Assembly: GCA_002344795.1 (NCBI GenBank)
Contig: DDUM01000099.1
Coordinates: 1-25,029 of the forward strand
Source of the DNA: Flammeovirgaceae bacterium UBA2338
GTDB taxonomy: Bacteria > Bacteroidota > Bacteroidia > Cytophagales > Cyclobacteriaceae
Direction of reading: 5' to 3'
DNA length: 25,029 nt
The translations under genes were made by a program, and so were the position numbers. Shown here piece by piece: positions 16,506 to 24,957 of the stretch. Positions within the stretch are counted from its first letter, which is position 1. Each line of letters begins with the position of its first letter. The notes under the pieces are model-generated. The model had not been told where the DNA came from. It saw only the letters and a list, made by a program, of their open reading frames with translations, and did not search any database.

Positions 16506-16513
16506 TAAATTTG
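16506..16513 (+). promoter_or_regulatory. Possible -7 element (TAAATTTG) of the PorE-like gene
   Basis: TAAATTTG is an exact match to the Bacteroidota -7 consensus TAnnTTTG and lies 16 bases before the ATG at 16529. A clear -33 TTTG at the usual distance is missing, so the call is tentative. Confidence 0.3.
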
Positions 16514-16528
16514 GTAAAAATTAGTTCT

Positions 16529-18565
16529 ATGGTGGCCTTTACAAAGCATTTTCTTGGGTGTTTAACCTTATTTTCTTGTGGGGTATACTCCTACGCACAG
16601 ACAGATTCGCTCGCACTTTCTGAAGAATATTATAACATGGGTATGGAAGTATTTGATTATACACACCGGGCTCAGGCAAAAGAACTCTTTGTAATGTCTA
16701 CTCAGTTGAACCCCAAAAGTGCCAAAGCACAATTCATGGCGGGTCAATCTATCATGTTAACTGTGAACAAAGAAAAATCGTTGCAATACTTTAGAAAAGC
16801 ATGGGAGCTCGATCCTAATGTAGATGAGAACCTGTTGTATTATTTAGGGCAAGGTTATCATCACAACTTAAAGTTTGACAGTGCTATACTATTCTATGAT
16901 CGCTACAACAGGATATTGGCCAGGTCTCTTAATCTGGAAAAATCAAATAAAATCAACCAGGTGAACCGTAGAATATTTGAATGCAGGAATGCCGTCATTT
17001 ACCTTGAAAACCCCGTGGATGTAGAAATCATCCACCTGAGTGAAAATGTAAATTCTGAATACCCGGACTACGCCCCTACTATTAATTCCAGCGAGACACT
17101 AATGGTCTTTACCTCTCGCAGGCCGGACGGAAATTTAAATACAACAGTAGCCGCTGACCTTGTCTATTATGAAGACATATTTTACTCTGAAAACATTGAT
17201 GGGAAATGGCAGCCTTCTAAAAACATGAGAGGTCCGTTGAATACCAATTATCATAATTCAAGTGTGGCGATTTCGCCTGATGGGCAATCGATGATTCTTT
17301 ATCAGGACAGCAATGGGGGTGATTTATTTGTATCCAGCAAAAATACGAGTGGCGAGTTTGAGTGGTCTACCCCAAAAAGCATGGAAGGGCTCAATTCCGA
17401 ATACCTGGAGAACTCCGCTTCACTCACTGCCGATAACAAAACGGTATATTTCACCAGCGACCGACCAGGGGGTTATGGAGGTACTGATATCTATAGCGCT
17501 GAATTGGGTAAGGGAAACCGATGGGGTAATATTAAAAATCTTGGACCCCTTGTCAATACAGAAATGGATGAAGATGGAGTGTTTGTTACTGCCAGCGGTA
17601 AAAGTTTATTCTTTAGTTCTAACGGCCACGCTGGTATGGGCGATATGGATTTGTATAGAACAGAATTAGATACCATAAACGGCACCTGGAGTGAACCCGT
17701 CAACTTAGGTTATCCCATCAACTCACCTGAAAATGATATCTATTTTGTTCTCAATAAAGATGAAACTTTTGCCTATATCTCGTCTGTAAGAAAAGAGAAT
17801 ATCGGGGAGCAGGATATTTACAAAGTAGACATGAGAAACTGGAAACCTGTAAATCTACACCAGGAGAACTATTCGGATCTGTTTGCCGAAAATGCATCCA
17901 TTGAAAAAGAGCCCGTTTTACAGAATGTTCCTGTTCAAACTGTTAGTGAAGCACTTATTTCCCTCATGATACAAGATGCTGTAAACAATGAGCCTTTGAA
18001 TGCCCAGGTATTTCTAAGAAGCAAGGACGGCTCAAGACAAGATCTAACGAGCAGTACTAAAGGTATCTATAACGCTAACGTAAAAACCAATGCGACCAAT
18101 CCACAAGTGTATAAGCTGGAGATCAATAGCATTGGATATGCATCTCAAACTGCTTCATTATACCTTGGTGGTATCTCCTCTACAGTCATGACATTCAAAG
18201 ACACCATCCGGATGCAAAAATTGGCTGTCAATGTTCCTACCCTAATTGATATTTATTTTGGTCATGATAGCGATGAGCCTTTATCTTTCAATGGTATCCA
18301 GGATTTTATCTTGATGATGCAGAACGCACCCAACATGAAGGTTGAAATAAGCGGCCACACTGATGCCAACGGACCAGATGAATACAATCAAGCCCTTAGT
18401 CAGAGAAGAGCCAATGCAGTAAAGAAATACCTGGAGCGATTGGGTGTGGCTCCGGAAAGAATTACTGCAGTTGGTTACGGTGAATCAAAACCTGTTGCTT
18501 CCAACGATTCACAGGAAGGCAGAAGGCTTAATCGAAGAACTGAATTTACAATTCTTCAACAGTAA
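16529..18565 (+). CDS. PorE-like envelope protein: TPR, beta-propeller, carboxypeptidase-regulatory-like and OmpA domains
   Basis: A 678-residue exported protein, numbered from the ATG at 16529 (a TTG 18 bases upstream also opens the frame but falls within a promoter-like box). The N-terminus is a signal sequence ending near SYAQ; an LFSC stretch at 14-17 could act as a lipobox but fits poorly. Residues 30-135 are TPR helices; 165-435 hold WD40/PD40-type propeller repeats (YAPTINSSETLMVFTSRRPD, VAISPDGQSMILY, SLTADNKTVYFTSDRPGG); 470-565 form a strand-rich carboxypeptidase-regulatory-like domain; 570-678 are an OmpA C-terminal peptidoglycan-binding domain (ISGHTDANG, LSQRRANAVKKYLERLGV, GRRLNRRTEF). 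This domain order is that of PorE, which links the type IX secretion system to peptidoglycan. Paralogues with the same layout are common in the phylum, so true orthology is uncertain. Confidence 0.82.
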   Translation: MVAFTKHFLGCLTLFSCGVYSYAQTDSLALSEEYYNMGMEVFDYTHRAQAKELFVMSTQLNPKSAKAQFMAGQSIMLTVNKEKSLQYFRKAWELDPNVDENLLYYLGQGYHHNLKFDSAILFYDRYNRILARSLNLEKSNKINQVNRRIFECRNAVIYLENPVDVEIIHLSENVNSEYPDYAPTINSSETLMVFTSRRPDGNLNTTVAADLVYYEDIFYSENIDGKWQPSKNMRGPLNTNYHNSSVAISPDGQSMILYQDSNGGDLFVSSKNTSGEFEWSTPKSMEGLNSEYLENSASLTADNKTVYFTSDRPGGYGGTDIYSAELGKGNRWGNIKNLGPLVNTEMDEDGVFVTASGKSLFFSSNGHAGMGDMDLYRTELDTINGTWSEPVNLGYPINSPENDIYFVLNKDETFAYISSVRKENIGEQDIYKVDMRNWKPVNLHQENYSDLFAENASIEKEPVLQNVPVQTVSEALISLMIQDAVNNEPLNAQVFLRSKDGSRQDLTSSTKGIYNANVKTNATNPQVYKLEINSIGYASQTASLYLGGISSTVMTFKDTIRMQKLAVNVPTLIDIYFGHDSDEPLSFNGIQDFILMMQNAPNMKVEISGHTDANGPDEYNQALSQRRANAVKKYLERLGVAPERITAVGYGESKPVASNDSQEGRRLNRRTEFTILQQ

Positions 18566-18610
18566 GAAAAACAACTCACCCTTTCCGATCAATAATATTT
18601 ATTTAAACAG

Positions 18611-19063
18611 ATGTCCTTAAAAGTTGAAAACACAATTGTCATTAAGGCTTCAATAGCCAAAGTTTGGGACGCGCTCGTTAACCCTGAAAAGACAAAGCAA
18701 TATATGTTTGGGTGCAAAGTGATATCCAGTTGGAAAGTGGGTGATCCATTGGTGTGGGAAATGATACATGAAGGAAAAGAATTTATTCCTGTATCGGGTT
18801 ATGTCTTAGCCATTGATCCAATGCATCTGCTAAGCTATAGTGTGATTGATCCAAACGCAGACATGGAGATCATTCCGAAAAATCATTTAAGAGTAACCTA
18901 TCAATTGTCAGAGCAAAACAACCAAACAACTCTGACTGTGACACAGGATGGTTTCGAAAATGCCGCTGATGGGCAAAAGAGATATGAGGATGTGTATAAC
19001 AATGGCGATGGATGGAATCCAATTTTAGTGATGATCAAAAAACTAGTTGAGGAGGATCTATAA
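18611..19063 (+). CDS. SRPBCC (AHSA1-like) domain protein
   Basis: A 150-residue soluble protein with the START/Bet v1-like SRPBCC pattern: an N-terminal strand rich in I/V, then SIAKVWDALVNPEKTKQYMF at residues 14-33, a central SSWKVGDPLVWEM, the strand LRVTYQLSEQ and a C-terminal amphipathic helix after GDGWNPILVMIKKLVE. The fold encloses a hydrophobic pocket and binds lipid-like or aromatic ligands; the closest named subgroup is activator of Hsp90 ATPase homologue 1-like. No ligand can be inferred. It starts 45 bases after the PorE-like gene and may be co-transcribed with it. Its stop codon directly abuts that of the convergent methyltransferase gene. Confidence 0.87.
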   Translation: MSLKVENTIVIKASIAKVWDALVNPEKTKQYMFGCKVISSWKVGDPLVWEMIHEGKEFIPVSGYVLAIDPMHLLSYSVIDPNADMEIIPKNHLRVTYQLSEQNNQTTLTVTQDGFENAADGQKRYEDVYNNGDGWNPILVMIKKLVEEDL

Positions 19064-19816
19064 TTAGGACTTTCTGCACGCTATCAACCAATCCCAGGGG
19101 TAAGGGGCTTTCATCCATTTGGGTGGCTCCTCGAATTCAGTTTTCCAATCGTACTCCAGCCTTTCGATCGCTGTTATGTTCAAACCTGCCTCTTCAAAAA
19201 TGACCTGAAGTTCTGAATTAGAATAGTGTTTAGTGGGACGGCCATCAATATCAATTATTCCCTGCAAAGTATCTCTTATATCTTGCCTGACATAGTTGAA
19301 CTCAGATTTTGGAATTTCCTCTGGCTTCACACCTTCCTTCCTGTACCAATCCATCAGTCTCCACCCATAAAACAAAGAGGACTCCATCGATGGCACCACA
19401 AACAAAGCATTTCCTTTCTTTTTTAATGCTTTAGCAACGTTTTCAAAGATGTCATAGTTCTTCTCCACCTCATAAAAAATGGCTACGTTACTACACAATA
19501 TAAAGTCGACAGGAGCCAGCTTGAGGTTGCGCTCAGTCAAATCTTTTCTTTCGAATTTGACATTATCAAACGGTTTCTTTTTTGCGATGTCAATACAATT
19601 TTGGGAAATATCCAATGCCAGTACCGACTTAAAATTAGGAGACAGATAGTGAAAACCATTGCCAATGCCACAACCAAAATCAATAGCTTCGTGCTTCAGG
19701 TTTCTGTACTTTTTAAAATAAAGCGCAAGTTTTCGTTCCTTATCAGATTCAAATGCATTTAATATTTCATCATCATAACTATCGGCAATCTTATTCCAAT
19801 GAGACTCTTCCTTCAT
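19064..19816 (-). CDS. Class I SAM-dependent methyltransferase
   Basis: A 250-residue cytoplasmic protein with a Rossmann-type methyltransferase core. Motif I is AIDFGCGIGNGFHYL at 44-58, which binds S-adenosylmethionine; motif II is VLALDIS at 65-71, with Asp69 expected to hold the ribose; a later strand, PVDFILCSNVAIFYEVE at 102-118, corresponds to motif IV. The C-terminal third (YSNSELQVIFEEAGLNITAI) is typical of small-molecule methyltransferases, in which it caps the active site. The substrate is unknown. It is the last gene of a minus-strand operon, two bases after the lipoprotein gene. The 3' end meets the SRPBCC gene with no spacer, so convergent transcripts must overlap unless ended inside a gene. 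Confidence 0.88.
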   Translation of the reverse strand: MKEESHWNKIADSYDDEILNAFESDKERKLALYFKKYRNLKHEAIDFGCGIGNGFHYLSPNFKSVLALDISQNCIDIAKKKPFDNVKFERKDLTERNLKLAPVDFILCSNVAIFYEVEKNYDIFENVAKALKKKGNALFVVPSMESSLFYGWRLMDWYRKEGVKPEEIPKSEFNYVRQDIRDTLQGIIDIDGRPTKHYSNSELQVIFEEAGLNITAIERLEYDWKTEFEEPPKWMKAPYPWDWLIACRKS

Positions 19817-19818
19817 AA

Positions 19819-20322
19819 TTATCCATGTAGTGAATTACAATAAGCTCCTCCTGTACAATGTGTAGGTGTATACACTTCTGTTCTTATTAACCATTTGCCT
19901 CGCACCTTATGCCACTTGGCGTAGTACGATCCCCCTATTTCAATCTTACCATCAGGTGCTGTCCAGCTTCCCTCCCACGTACCTATCTCGGAAGCCATTC
20001 CCCATTGTTTCATTAGTTCAATTTTTACAGGAGTACGCAGGTAAATGACATCCGGACTTGCCTTGAACTGATCCATGAATACTTTTTTCAATGCCTCCCT
20101 TCCATTGATTTGAGTATCAGCAGAACTTATCACCACCACATTATCCATCCATGCATCATCAATGATTGCGGTGTCTCTTTCTTCAATTGCCTTATTGTTG
20201 GTGTCTCTGGCATACCTGATGGATATCTCTTCCATGGAAATTACAGGCGATTCCTTTTTTGATTCTTTCCTGGAACAACTCATCATCAACCCAACTATGG
20301 AAATGAGTACGAGTAATCTCAT
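19819..20322 (-). CDS. Lipoprotein with DUF4440/SnoaL-like (NTF2-fold) domain
   Basis: A 167-residue protein with a lipoprotein signal: hydrophobic MRLLVLISIVGLMMSC with the lipobox LMMSC and acceptor Cys16, followed by a charged SRKESKKES linker. The rest resembles a DUF4440/SnoaL-like NTF2 fold: an N-terminal helix (SIRYARDTNNKAIEERD), the strand DNVVVISSADTQINGREALK, and a C-terminal sheet with GGSYYAKWHKVRGKWLIRTE. Such domains serve as binding pockets or as weak enzymes. A late Cys pair, HCTGGAYC at 155-162, could form a disulphide outside the cytoplasm. It lies two bases after the S9 peptidase and two before the methyltransferase, so all three form one transcript. Confidence 0.82.
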   Translation of the reverse strand: MRLLVLISIVGLMMSCSRKESKKESPVISMEEISIRYARDTNNKAIEERDTAIIDDAWMDNVVVISSADTQINGREALKKVFMDQFKASPDVIYLRTPVKIELMKQWGMASEIGTWEGSWTAPDGKIEIGGSYYAKWHKVRGKWLIRTEVYTPTHCTGGAYCNSLHG

Positions 20323-20324
20323 AC

Positions 20325-22442
20325 TTATTTCTTCATGAATTGTCGTTGGAAAAAATCAGCCGTAGCATTGCCTACTTTTACTGCATTGGACCACTTCATC
20401 CAATGATGGGTGTCATCCACAATCATCATTGTCTCCATAGGCACACCTTTTTCCTGTAGGCGTTGTACAAGATCCGTACTTTCTGATACGCGTACATTGC
20501 GATCATCATCAGCATGAATAATCAATACCGGACTCTCCCATGTAGGCACTGATGAAACAGGAGAAGATTCCCACGCTACCTTTAATGCTTCCTCTGCATC
20601 CGGTGCTCTTTCATATTGATCAGGCATCAACATATTTTGCGTTCTCCTGGCAGTACGGTCATGCACACCATGAATATCTACTCCAGCCGCAAATAATTTC
20701 GAGTCTCTACCCAATGCCATCGCAGTAAGGTACCCACCATACGAGCCTCCATAGATTCCAATTCGGGTTGGATCTACATTGGTTTGTTTGGCCAACCACT
20801 CTCCTGCTGCTTTAATATCGATATACTCCGAAGCACCAGCGGTACCCGCTCTTTCTGGTTGATGAAATTCATATCCGTATCCAATACCCAAACGGTAGTT
20901 GACCGTTATCACTACAAATCCCAGGTTAGCCAAATATTGATTGATGGAATAGGCATTAGAATAATAATCAGAATAATGCCAACCCAACAGCATTTGTCTT
21001 GGTGGTCCACCATGTACATAAATCAGGGCAGGTTTCTTTGCTGCACCTCCTTTGGGTTCAAACAACTGACCATGAATGGTAAACCCATCGGGTGATTGAA
21101 AAGTGATTTGTTTAGGCACAATCAGTTTGTTCTGAGGAAAGTGAGTAGGTATGTTCTTCTCTCCTATTAGCTGGGAAGTGCCTTTATCCAACTTCATATA
21201 AGTAGGGAGCGGTGGTCGTTGAGCTGTCGCGCTGATGTAAACCAAATTGGCTCCATCTCCGGTAAGTCGAGGTGACCATTCTAACCCTTCTCCAGGTGTT
21301 AACACTTTCATCTCTGCCTTATCAATAGGCACCCTGATGATATGCCTTCTGTCTATATCCAATTTATCAGTTCCTGTATTGGCACTGGCAAACAACCATT
21401 TTCCATCGGCACTCATGCTGATGTATTCATTCATAAAGTTTCCTTTAGTGAGTTGCATCGGTGCTCCCCCTGTTGAGGGTATCGAATACAAATGCGGCCA
21501 GCCATCATGGTAAGCCAAAAAAGCAATGCGGTTACCTGCACCCCAATGAAGATTTGTTCCGCCATGAGTGGTGGGTCGCGACCCTGCAAGTGTTTTAGGG
21601 GATTCCCAAATTTGCTTGGCTGTTTCTGAAGCCACATCTGCAACCATAATGGACCAAGGCCGATGATGTCTTCCCAGTAAGGATTTTGGAACGCCACCTT
21701 CTCCGGGTGTACGCACAAATGCAATTTGCTTTCCATCTGGTGACCATCGGGGAGAATTGTCCCGAGAAAAAGAAGGTGCTATCCAACTAATTGTGTTGGA
21801 TATAAAATTATATACTCCTATCAAATCATGATCAGCTCTGTCAGCCACAAATGCCAATTGGTTTCCATTGGGTGACCATTGCAAAGAGCCAACAGAACCC
21901 CTTGTGGTAAAAAGGTTTTTTGCTTCACTACTTCCATCAGTAGGCACCACCCAAACTTGTCCTTTGACCAGGTAAACTACTTTATCACTATTGGGTGAAA
22001 TAACCGGAGCGTCACCTTCACCATAAAGCCGAGGCTCACCTCCTACAAATGGAATTACCCAAACACTGACTTTGTTGGGGATTGGATTGAATGTTGGGTT
22101 GACGGGTTCGAGATCTCCCCAGTTGGAACCATGATCGCCACCACGCACATACACCACCCATTTCCCATCCGCAGATATGGATACTCCCGTTAACTCCTGA
22201 CCATCATCCTGGGAATAATTAGTAAGTTTTCTTGCATTGAAGTCAGGAGCTTCCGCCACGTAGATATTTCTTTTTCCCTGTTCATCAAATGCCCAGGCAA
22301 TTTTATTTCCGGTAGTTGTCAGTTCGGTTGGAAAAGGATAAGTCTTAATGTCCTCCAATGTGAATTGTTGAGCATTCGCCCAATAATTTCCATATAATAA
22401 GAGTAAGGCGAGGAGAAAGAACTTTGAAGGTAATTGTTTCAT
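20325..22442 (-). CDS. Secreted S9 family serine peptidase (prolyl oligopeptidase type)
   Basis: A 705-residue exported peptidase with a Sec signal (about residues 1-24, ending WANAQ). Residues 30-435 form a TolB/PD40-type propeller that screens substrates (SWSP-like motifs such as LQWSPNGNQLAF at 187-198 and PRWSPDGKQIAFVR at 231-244). Residues 445-705 are the alpha/beta hydrolase domain with the oxyanion stretch YVHGGPPRQ, nucleophile Ser567 in GIYGGSYGGY, Asp647 in HADDDRNV and a catalytic His at 679 or 680 in DDTHHWMKW. This matches acylaminoacyl- or dipeptidyl-peptidase-like members of S9 that take short peptides in the periplasm. It is the first gene of a three-gene operon and is divergent from the DUF2911 gene across 129 bases. 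Confidence 0.93.
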   Translation of the reverse strand: MKQLPSKFFLLALLLLYGNYWANAQQFTLEDIKTYPFPTELTTTGNKIAWAFDEQGKRNIYVAEAPDFNARKLTNYSQDDGQELTGVSISADGKWVVYVRGGDHGSNWGDLEPVNPTFNPIPNKVSVWVIPFVGGEPRLYGEGDAPVISPNSDKVVYLVKGQVWVVPTDGSSEAKNLFTTRGSVGSLQWSPNGNQLAFVADRADHDLIGVYNFISNTISWIAPSFSRDNSPRWSPDGKQIAFVRTPGEGGVPKSLLGRHHRPWSIMVADVASETAKQIWESPKTLAGSRPTTHGGTNLHWGAGNRIAFLAYHDGWPHLYSIPSTGGAPMQLTKGNFMNEYISMSADGKWLFASANTGTDKLDIDRRHIIRVPIDKAEMKVLTPGEGLEWSPRLTGDGANLVYISATAQRPPLPTYMKLDKGTSQLIGEKNIPTHFPQNKLIVPKQITFQSPDGFTIHGQLFEPKGGAAKKPALIYVHGGPPRQMLLGWHYSDYYSNAYSINQYLANLGFVVITVNYRLGIGYGYEFHQPERAGTAGASEYIDIKAAGEWLAKQTNVDPTRIGIYGGSYGGYLTAMALGRDSKLFAAGVDIHGVHDRTARRTQNMLMPDQYERAPDAEEALKVAWESSPVSSVPTWESPVLIIHADDDRNVRVSESTDLVQRLQEKGVPMETMMIVDDTHHWMKWSNAVKVGNATADFFQRQFMKK

Positions 22443-22571
22443 TACAGTATAAGTTTAAGGTATCCTAATGTAATCAACTGCATTCAAATTTCCATAGAAA
22501 TGATGATTATCGGTAATTGTCTTGTAATGTATGTATCTTGTAAATCAACCAAATAACAAAAACCAACTGAG

Positions 22572-23120
22572 ATGAAAAAGAAAATATTCTACGCCATGGG
22601 TGCAGTCATTATAATTTTTGTCGGATGGGTCGTATACGGGCTGTTTATTGCGGAACCGGCCAGTCCATTGGCAACTGCTGAAGGTAGCTACGAAGATTTA
22701 AACATGAAGGTAGAGTACAGCAGACCCTACAAAAAAGGCAGAGTAATTTTTGGCGAGGAAAGTGAAGGAGCGTTACAGCCTTACGGAAAATACTGGAGAT
22801 TGGGCGCCAATGCGGCTACCAAAATTACCTTCAGTAAAGACATAAATTTTGCTGGGCAACCTGTTGATGCTGGTACGTATCGCATGTATGCCGTACCGGG
22901 GGCTAATGAATGGGAAGTGTCATTGAATAGTGATGCAGAAGCATTCTTTGGAGTTGCGGAACCTGACTATGACTTAGATGTAGTCAAAGTAAAAGTACCT
23001 GCTCAAACTCTCCCTGAAACAGAACAATTCACCATCACATTTGACAGTGATTCTACGGGCGCCAAAATGAATTTCGTTTGGGACAAAACCAAAGTAACAG
23101 TTCCTATTACTATACAATAA
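22572..23120 (+). CDS. DUF2911 domain protein, membrane-anchored
   Basis: A 182-residue protein. Residues 5-27 are a hydrophobic helix with a KKK start, probably an uncleaved anchor or signal; the rest lies outside the cytoplasm. The DUF2911 pattern is clear: VEYSRPYKKGRVIFG at 48-62, LQPYGKYWRLGANAATKITF at 68-87, PVDAGTYRMYAVPG at 96-109 and WEVSLNSD at 113-120. The family is common in Bacteroidota and of unknown function. It is the first gene of a four-gene operon, and its stop is followed five bases later by the likely GTG start of the amidohydrolase. I saw no convincing -33/-7 promoter pair in the 129-base divergent region. Confidence 0.9.
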   Translation: MKKKIFYAMGAVIIIFVGWVVYGLFIAEPASPLATAEGSYEDLNMKVEYSRPYKKGRVIFGEESEGALQPYGKYWRLGANAATKITFSKDINFAGQPVDAGTYRMYAVPGANEWEVSLNSDAEAFFGVAEPDYDLDVVKVKVPAQTLPETEQFTITFDSDSTGAKMNFVWDKTKVTVPITIQ

Positions 23121-23125
23121 TCATT

Positions 23126-24253
23126 GTGCTCAATTTTATCAAAAAGAAATGGTGGATAGCTCTTCCACTATTTCTTATTTTTTTGGGGCTTACTTACTGG
23201 CTAATAGGGAAGATACAGTATAGATTAAATGTAATGGATGTGGAGGAGTACTCCCCTATCTCCACCCTAAAAGTACCTGAACACAATCCCACTAAAGCAA
23301 AATTTCCTTTCATCGATGTGCACAACCATCAGTTCACCATGCCTATTCAAAATTTGGATAAGCTGGTGGCCGAAATGGATGAATTGAATATGAAGGTGAT
23401 GGTGAACCTCAGTGGTTATCGAGGTAAATACCTGGAATGGACACTGGATAATGTCAACAAAAAATACAGCAATCGATTTATCATTTTTTTAAATATTGAT
23501 TTTGAGGAATTGGACGATGAAGGCTGGCCGGACAATACATTGAGACTAATGGAAGATGCCAAAAAATTGGGCATCAATGGCCTGAAAGTTTATAAAAATC
23601 TGGGCCTAACAGAAAAAGATAATAATGGCAATCGAATTGCCGTTGATGATCCACGCCTCGATCCCATCTGGGCAAAATGTGGTGAACTCGGTATTCCTGT
23701 TTTGATTCATACGGGTGAGCCCAACGCTTTCTGGAAGCCCAAGGACAAATACAATGAACGATGGTTGGAGTTGAAACAATACCCAAGTCGTTATAAAGAT
23801 CCGGCAAAGAATCCCTCCTTCGATGAAGTGATGAGTGAACAGCACAATTTGTTTCGTAAACATCCCAACACCAAGTTCATCAATGCACACCTTGGATGGT
23901 ATGGTAATGACCTGGAACGACTAGGTGCATTAATGGATGAACTCCCCAACATGTATGCTGAGATTGGCGCAGTGATTGCCGAACTGGGCAGACAACCTCG
24001 CACTGCCAGAGAATGGCTGATCAAGTATCAGGATCGTATTATGATGGGAAAGGATACGTACAAAAAAGAAGAGTACTACACTTATTTTCGGGTGCTGGAA
24101 ACCAACGATGAGTATTTCGATTATTATCGCAAAAGACATGCGCACTGGAAAATGTACGGACTTCATTTACCCGATAGTGTTTTGGAAAAAATCTATTTCA
24201 AAAATGCAATGAAGGTTATTCCGGGAATTGATGGTAACTTGTTCAAAAATTAA
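23126..24253 (+). CDS. Membrane-anchored amidohydrolase (amidohydrolase_2 / PF04909 type)
   Basis: A 375-residue metal-dependent TIM-barrel hydrolase. I place the start at the GTG at 23126; the frame also opens at a TTG at 23078, inside the DUF2911 gene, which would add a poor N-terminal tail. The GTG gives MLNFIKKKWW followed by a membrane helix at about 10-29, so the catalytic domain is probably periplasmic. Metal-site residues: HNH at 66-68 in FIDVHNHQF, His195 in VLIHTGEPNAFW, His255 in FINAHLGW, and Asp310 in MMGKDTY where family members usually have an Asp late in the barrel. These resemble decarboxylase/hydrolase members of PF04909, not urease-type enzymes. The substrate is unknown. 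The CDGSH gene follows after 22 bases. Confidence 0.87.
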   Translation: MLNFIKKKWWIALPLFLIFLGLTYWLIGKIQYRLNVMDVEEYSPISTLKVPEHNPTKAKFPFIDVHNHQFTMPIQNLDKLVAEMDELNMKVMVNLSGYRGKYLEWTLDNVNKKYSNRFIIFLNIDFEELDDEGWPDNTLRLMEDAKKLGINGLKVYKNLGLTEKDNNGNRIAVDDPRLDPIWAKCGELGIPVLIHTGEPNAFWKPKDKYNERWLELKQYPSRYKDPAKNPSFDEVMSEQHNLFRKHPNTKFINAHLGWYGNDLERLGALMDELPNMYAEIGAVIAELGRQPRTAREWLIKYQDRIMMGKDTYKKEEYYTYFRVLETNDEYFDYYRKRHAHWKMYGLHLPDSVLEKIYFKNAMKVIPGIDGNLFKN

Positions 24254-24275
24254 ATTAATAATATAATAAGTAACG

Positions 24276-24497
24276 ATGGCAACCAAGATAACAGTAAACA
24301 GCAATGGCTCTTTGAAGATTGAGGGTGATTTTGAAATTGTAGATATGCAGGGAGACAACTATGGACTTCAAGGCAGAACTGTGCTATCTTTGTGCCGGTG
24401 TGGACGATCTGTCAATAAACCTTTTTGTGATGGTTCGCATAAAGGAAATTTTGACCACGAGTCGAAAGCATTCGATTTGCCTCCTAAGAAGGTGTAA
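24276..24497 (+). CDS. CDGSH iron-sulfur domain protein
   Basis: A 73-residue protein with a complete CDGSH motif: Cys40 and Cys42 in LSLCRCG, then Cys51 and His55 in PFCDGSH, the three-Cys, one-His set that binds a redox-active [2Fe-2S] cluster. The N-terminal half (ITVNSNGSLKIEGDFEIVDM) is the strand-rich lead-in found in single-CDGSH bacterial proteins. These proteins transfer electrons or clusters; the labile histidine ligand makes them pH- and redox-sensitive. It follows the amidohydrolase by 22 bases and precedes the unknown 138-residue protein by 16, suggesting operation as a unit. No membrane segment or signal peptide is seen, so it is probably cytoplasmic, unlike the two anchored proteins upstream. 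Confidence 0.95.
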   Translation: MATKITVNSNGSLKIEGDFEIVDMQGDNYGLQGRTVLSLCRCGRSVNKPFCDGSHKGNFDHESKAFDLPPKKV

Positions 24498-24513
24498 ACC
24501 AATTTAAGGTTGA

Positions 24514-24930
24514 ATGGGTAACAGTAAGCATCCTATTAAAGAACCACCAGTAAAACTAAAACCTGAGTTAGATTCCGATATTCTGGCGGCTATTGACCCA
24601 CTAACACTGAAAGAAGGTTGTGTTTACGTGCATTGTCGGTGTGCCAACCGGGGTGATGACTTATTGGTGCGCATATGGAAAACAACTTTTCTCATTGATC
24701 ATCACTCCAGTGCGAAACCTCAACTGTTGCACGCGGAGAATATCACCATCGCACCTCAGTGGCTGTTGGTACCCAAAGGGGTTACTCATAATTTTTTGCT
24801 TGTGTTTGGTGCCCTGCCTAAAACATGTACACAGTTTGACCTGATAGAAGAGATTCCTCAACCTGGTGGTTTTGAAATCCGGAGTATCAGCCGCAACGAG
24901 CGGGATGTTTATCATATTAATATTTTGTAA
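24514..24930 (+). CDS. Uncharacterised 138-residue protein with Cys motif, downstream of CDGSH gene
   Basis: I do not recognise this as a named family, although the style resembles a small protein conserved in Bacteroidota. It has no signal peptide or membrane helix. Residues 1-30 are polar and Pro/Lys-rich. A strand-rich core follows: GCVYVHCRCANRGDD at 35-49 (Cys36, Cys41, Cys43), LLVRIWKTTFLIDHHSSAKP at 50-69, LLHAENITIAP at 71-81, then THNFLLVFGALPKTC at 91-105 and a C-terminal GGFEIRSISRNERDVYHINI. Four cysteines and several histidines could bind metal, but the spacing fits no standard motif I know. It begins 16 bases after the CDGSH stop, with AAGGTTGA just upstream of the ATG. It could be a partner of the iron-sulfur protein; that is inference from position only. 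Confidence 0.8.
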   Translation: MGNSKHPIKEPPVKLKPELDSDILAAIDPLTLKEGCVYVHCRCANRGDDLLVRIWKTTFLIDHHSSAKPQLLHAENITIAPQWLLVPKGVTHNFLLVFGALPKTCTQFDLIEEIPQPGGFEIRSISRNERDVYHINIL

Positions 24931-24957
24931 GCCCTTAGCCCTAGCTCATTGTTAGCC

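Noticed and set aside
23078..23125. Upstream TTG start for the amidohydrolase
   Set aside because: It lies within the DUF2911 coding region and adds a polar tail before the membrane anchor; the GTG at 23126, five bases after the DUF2911 stop, is more natural.
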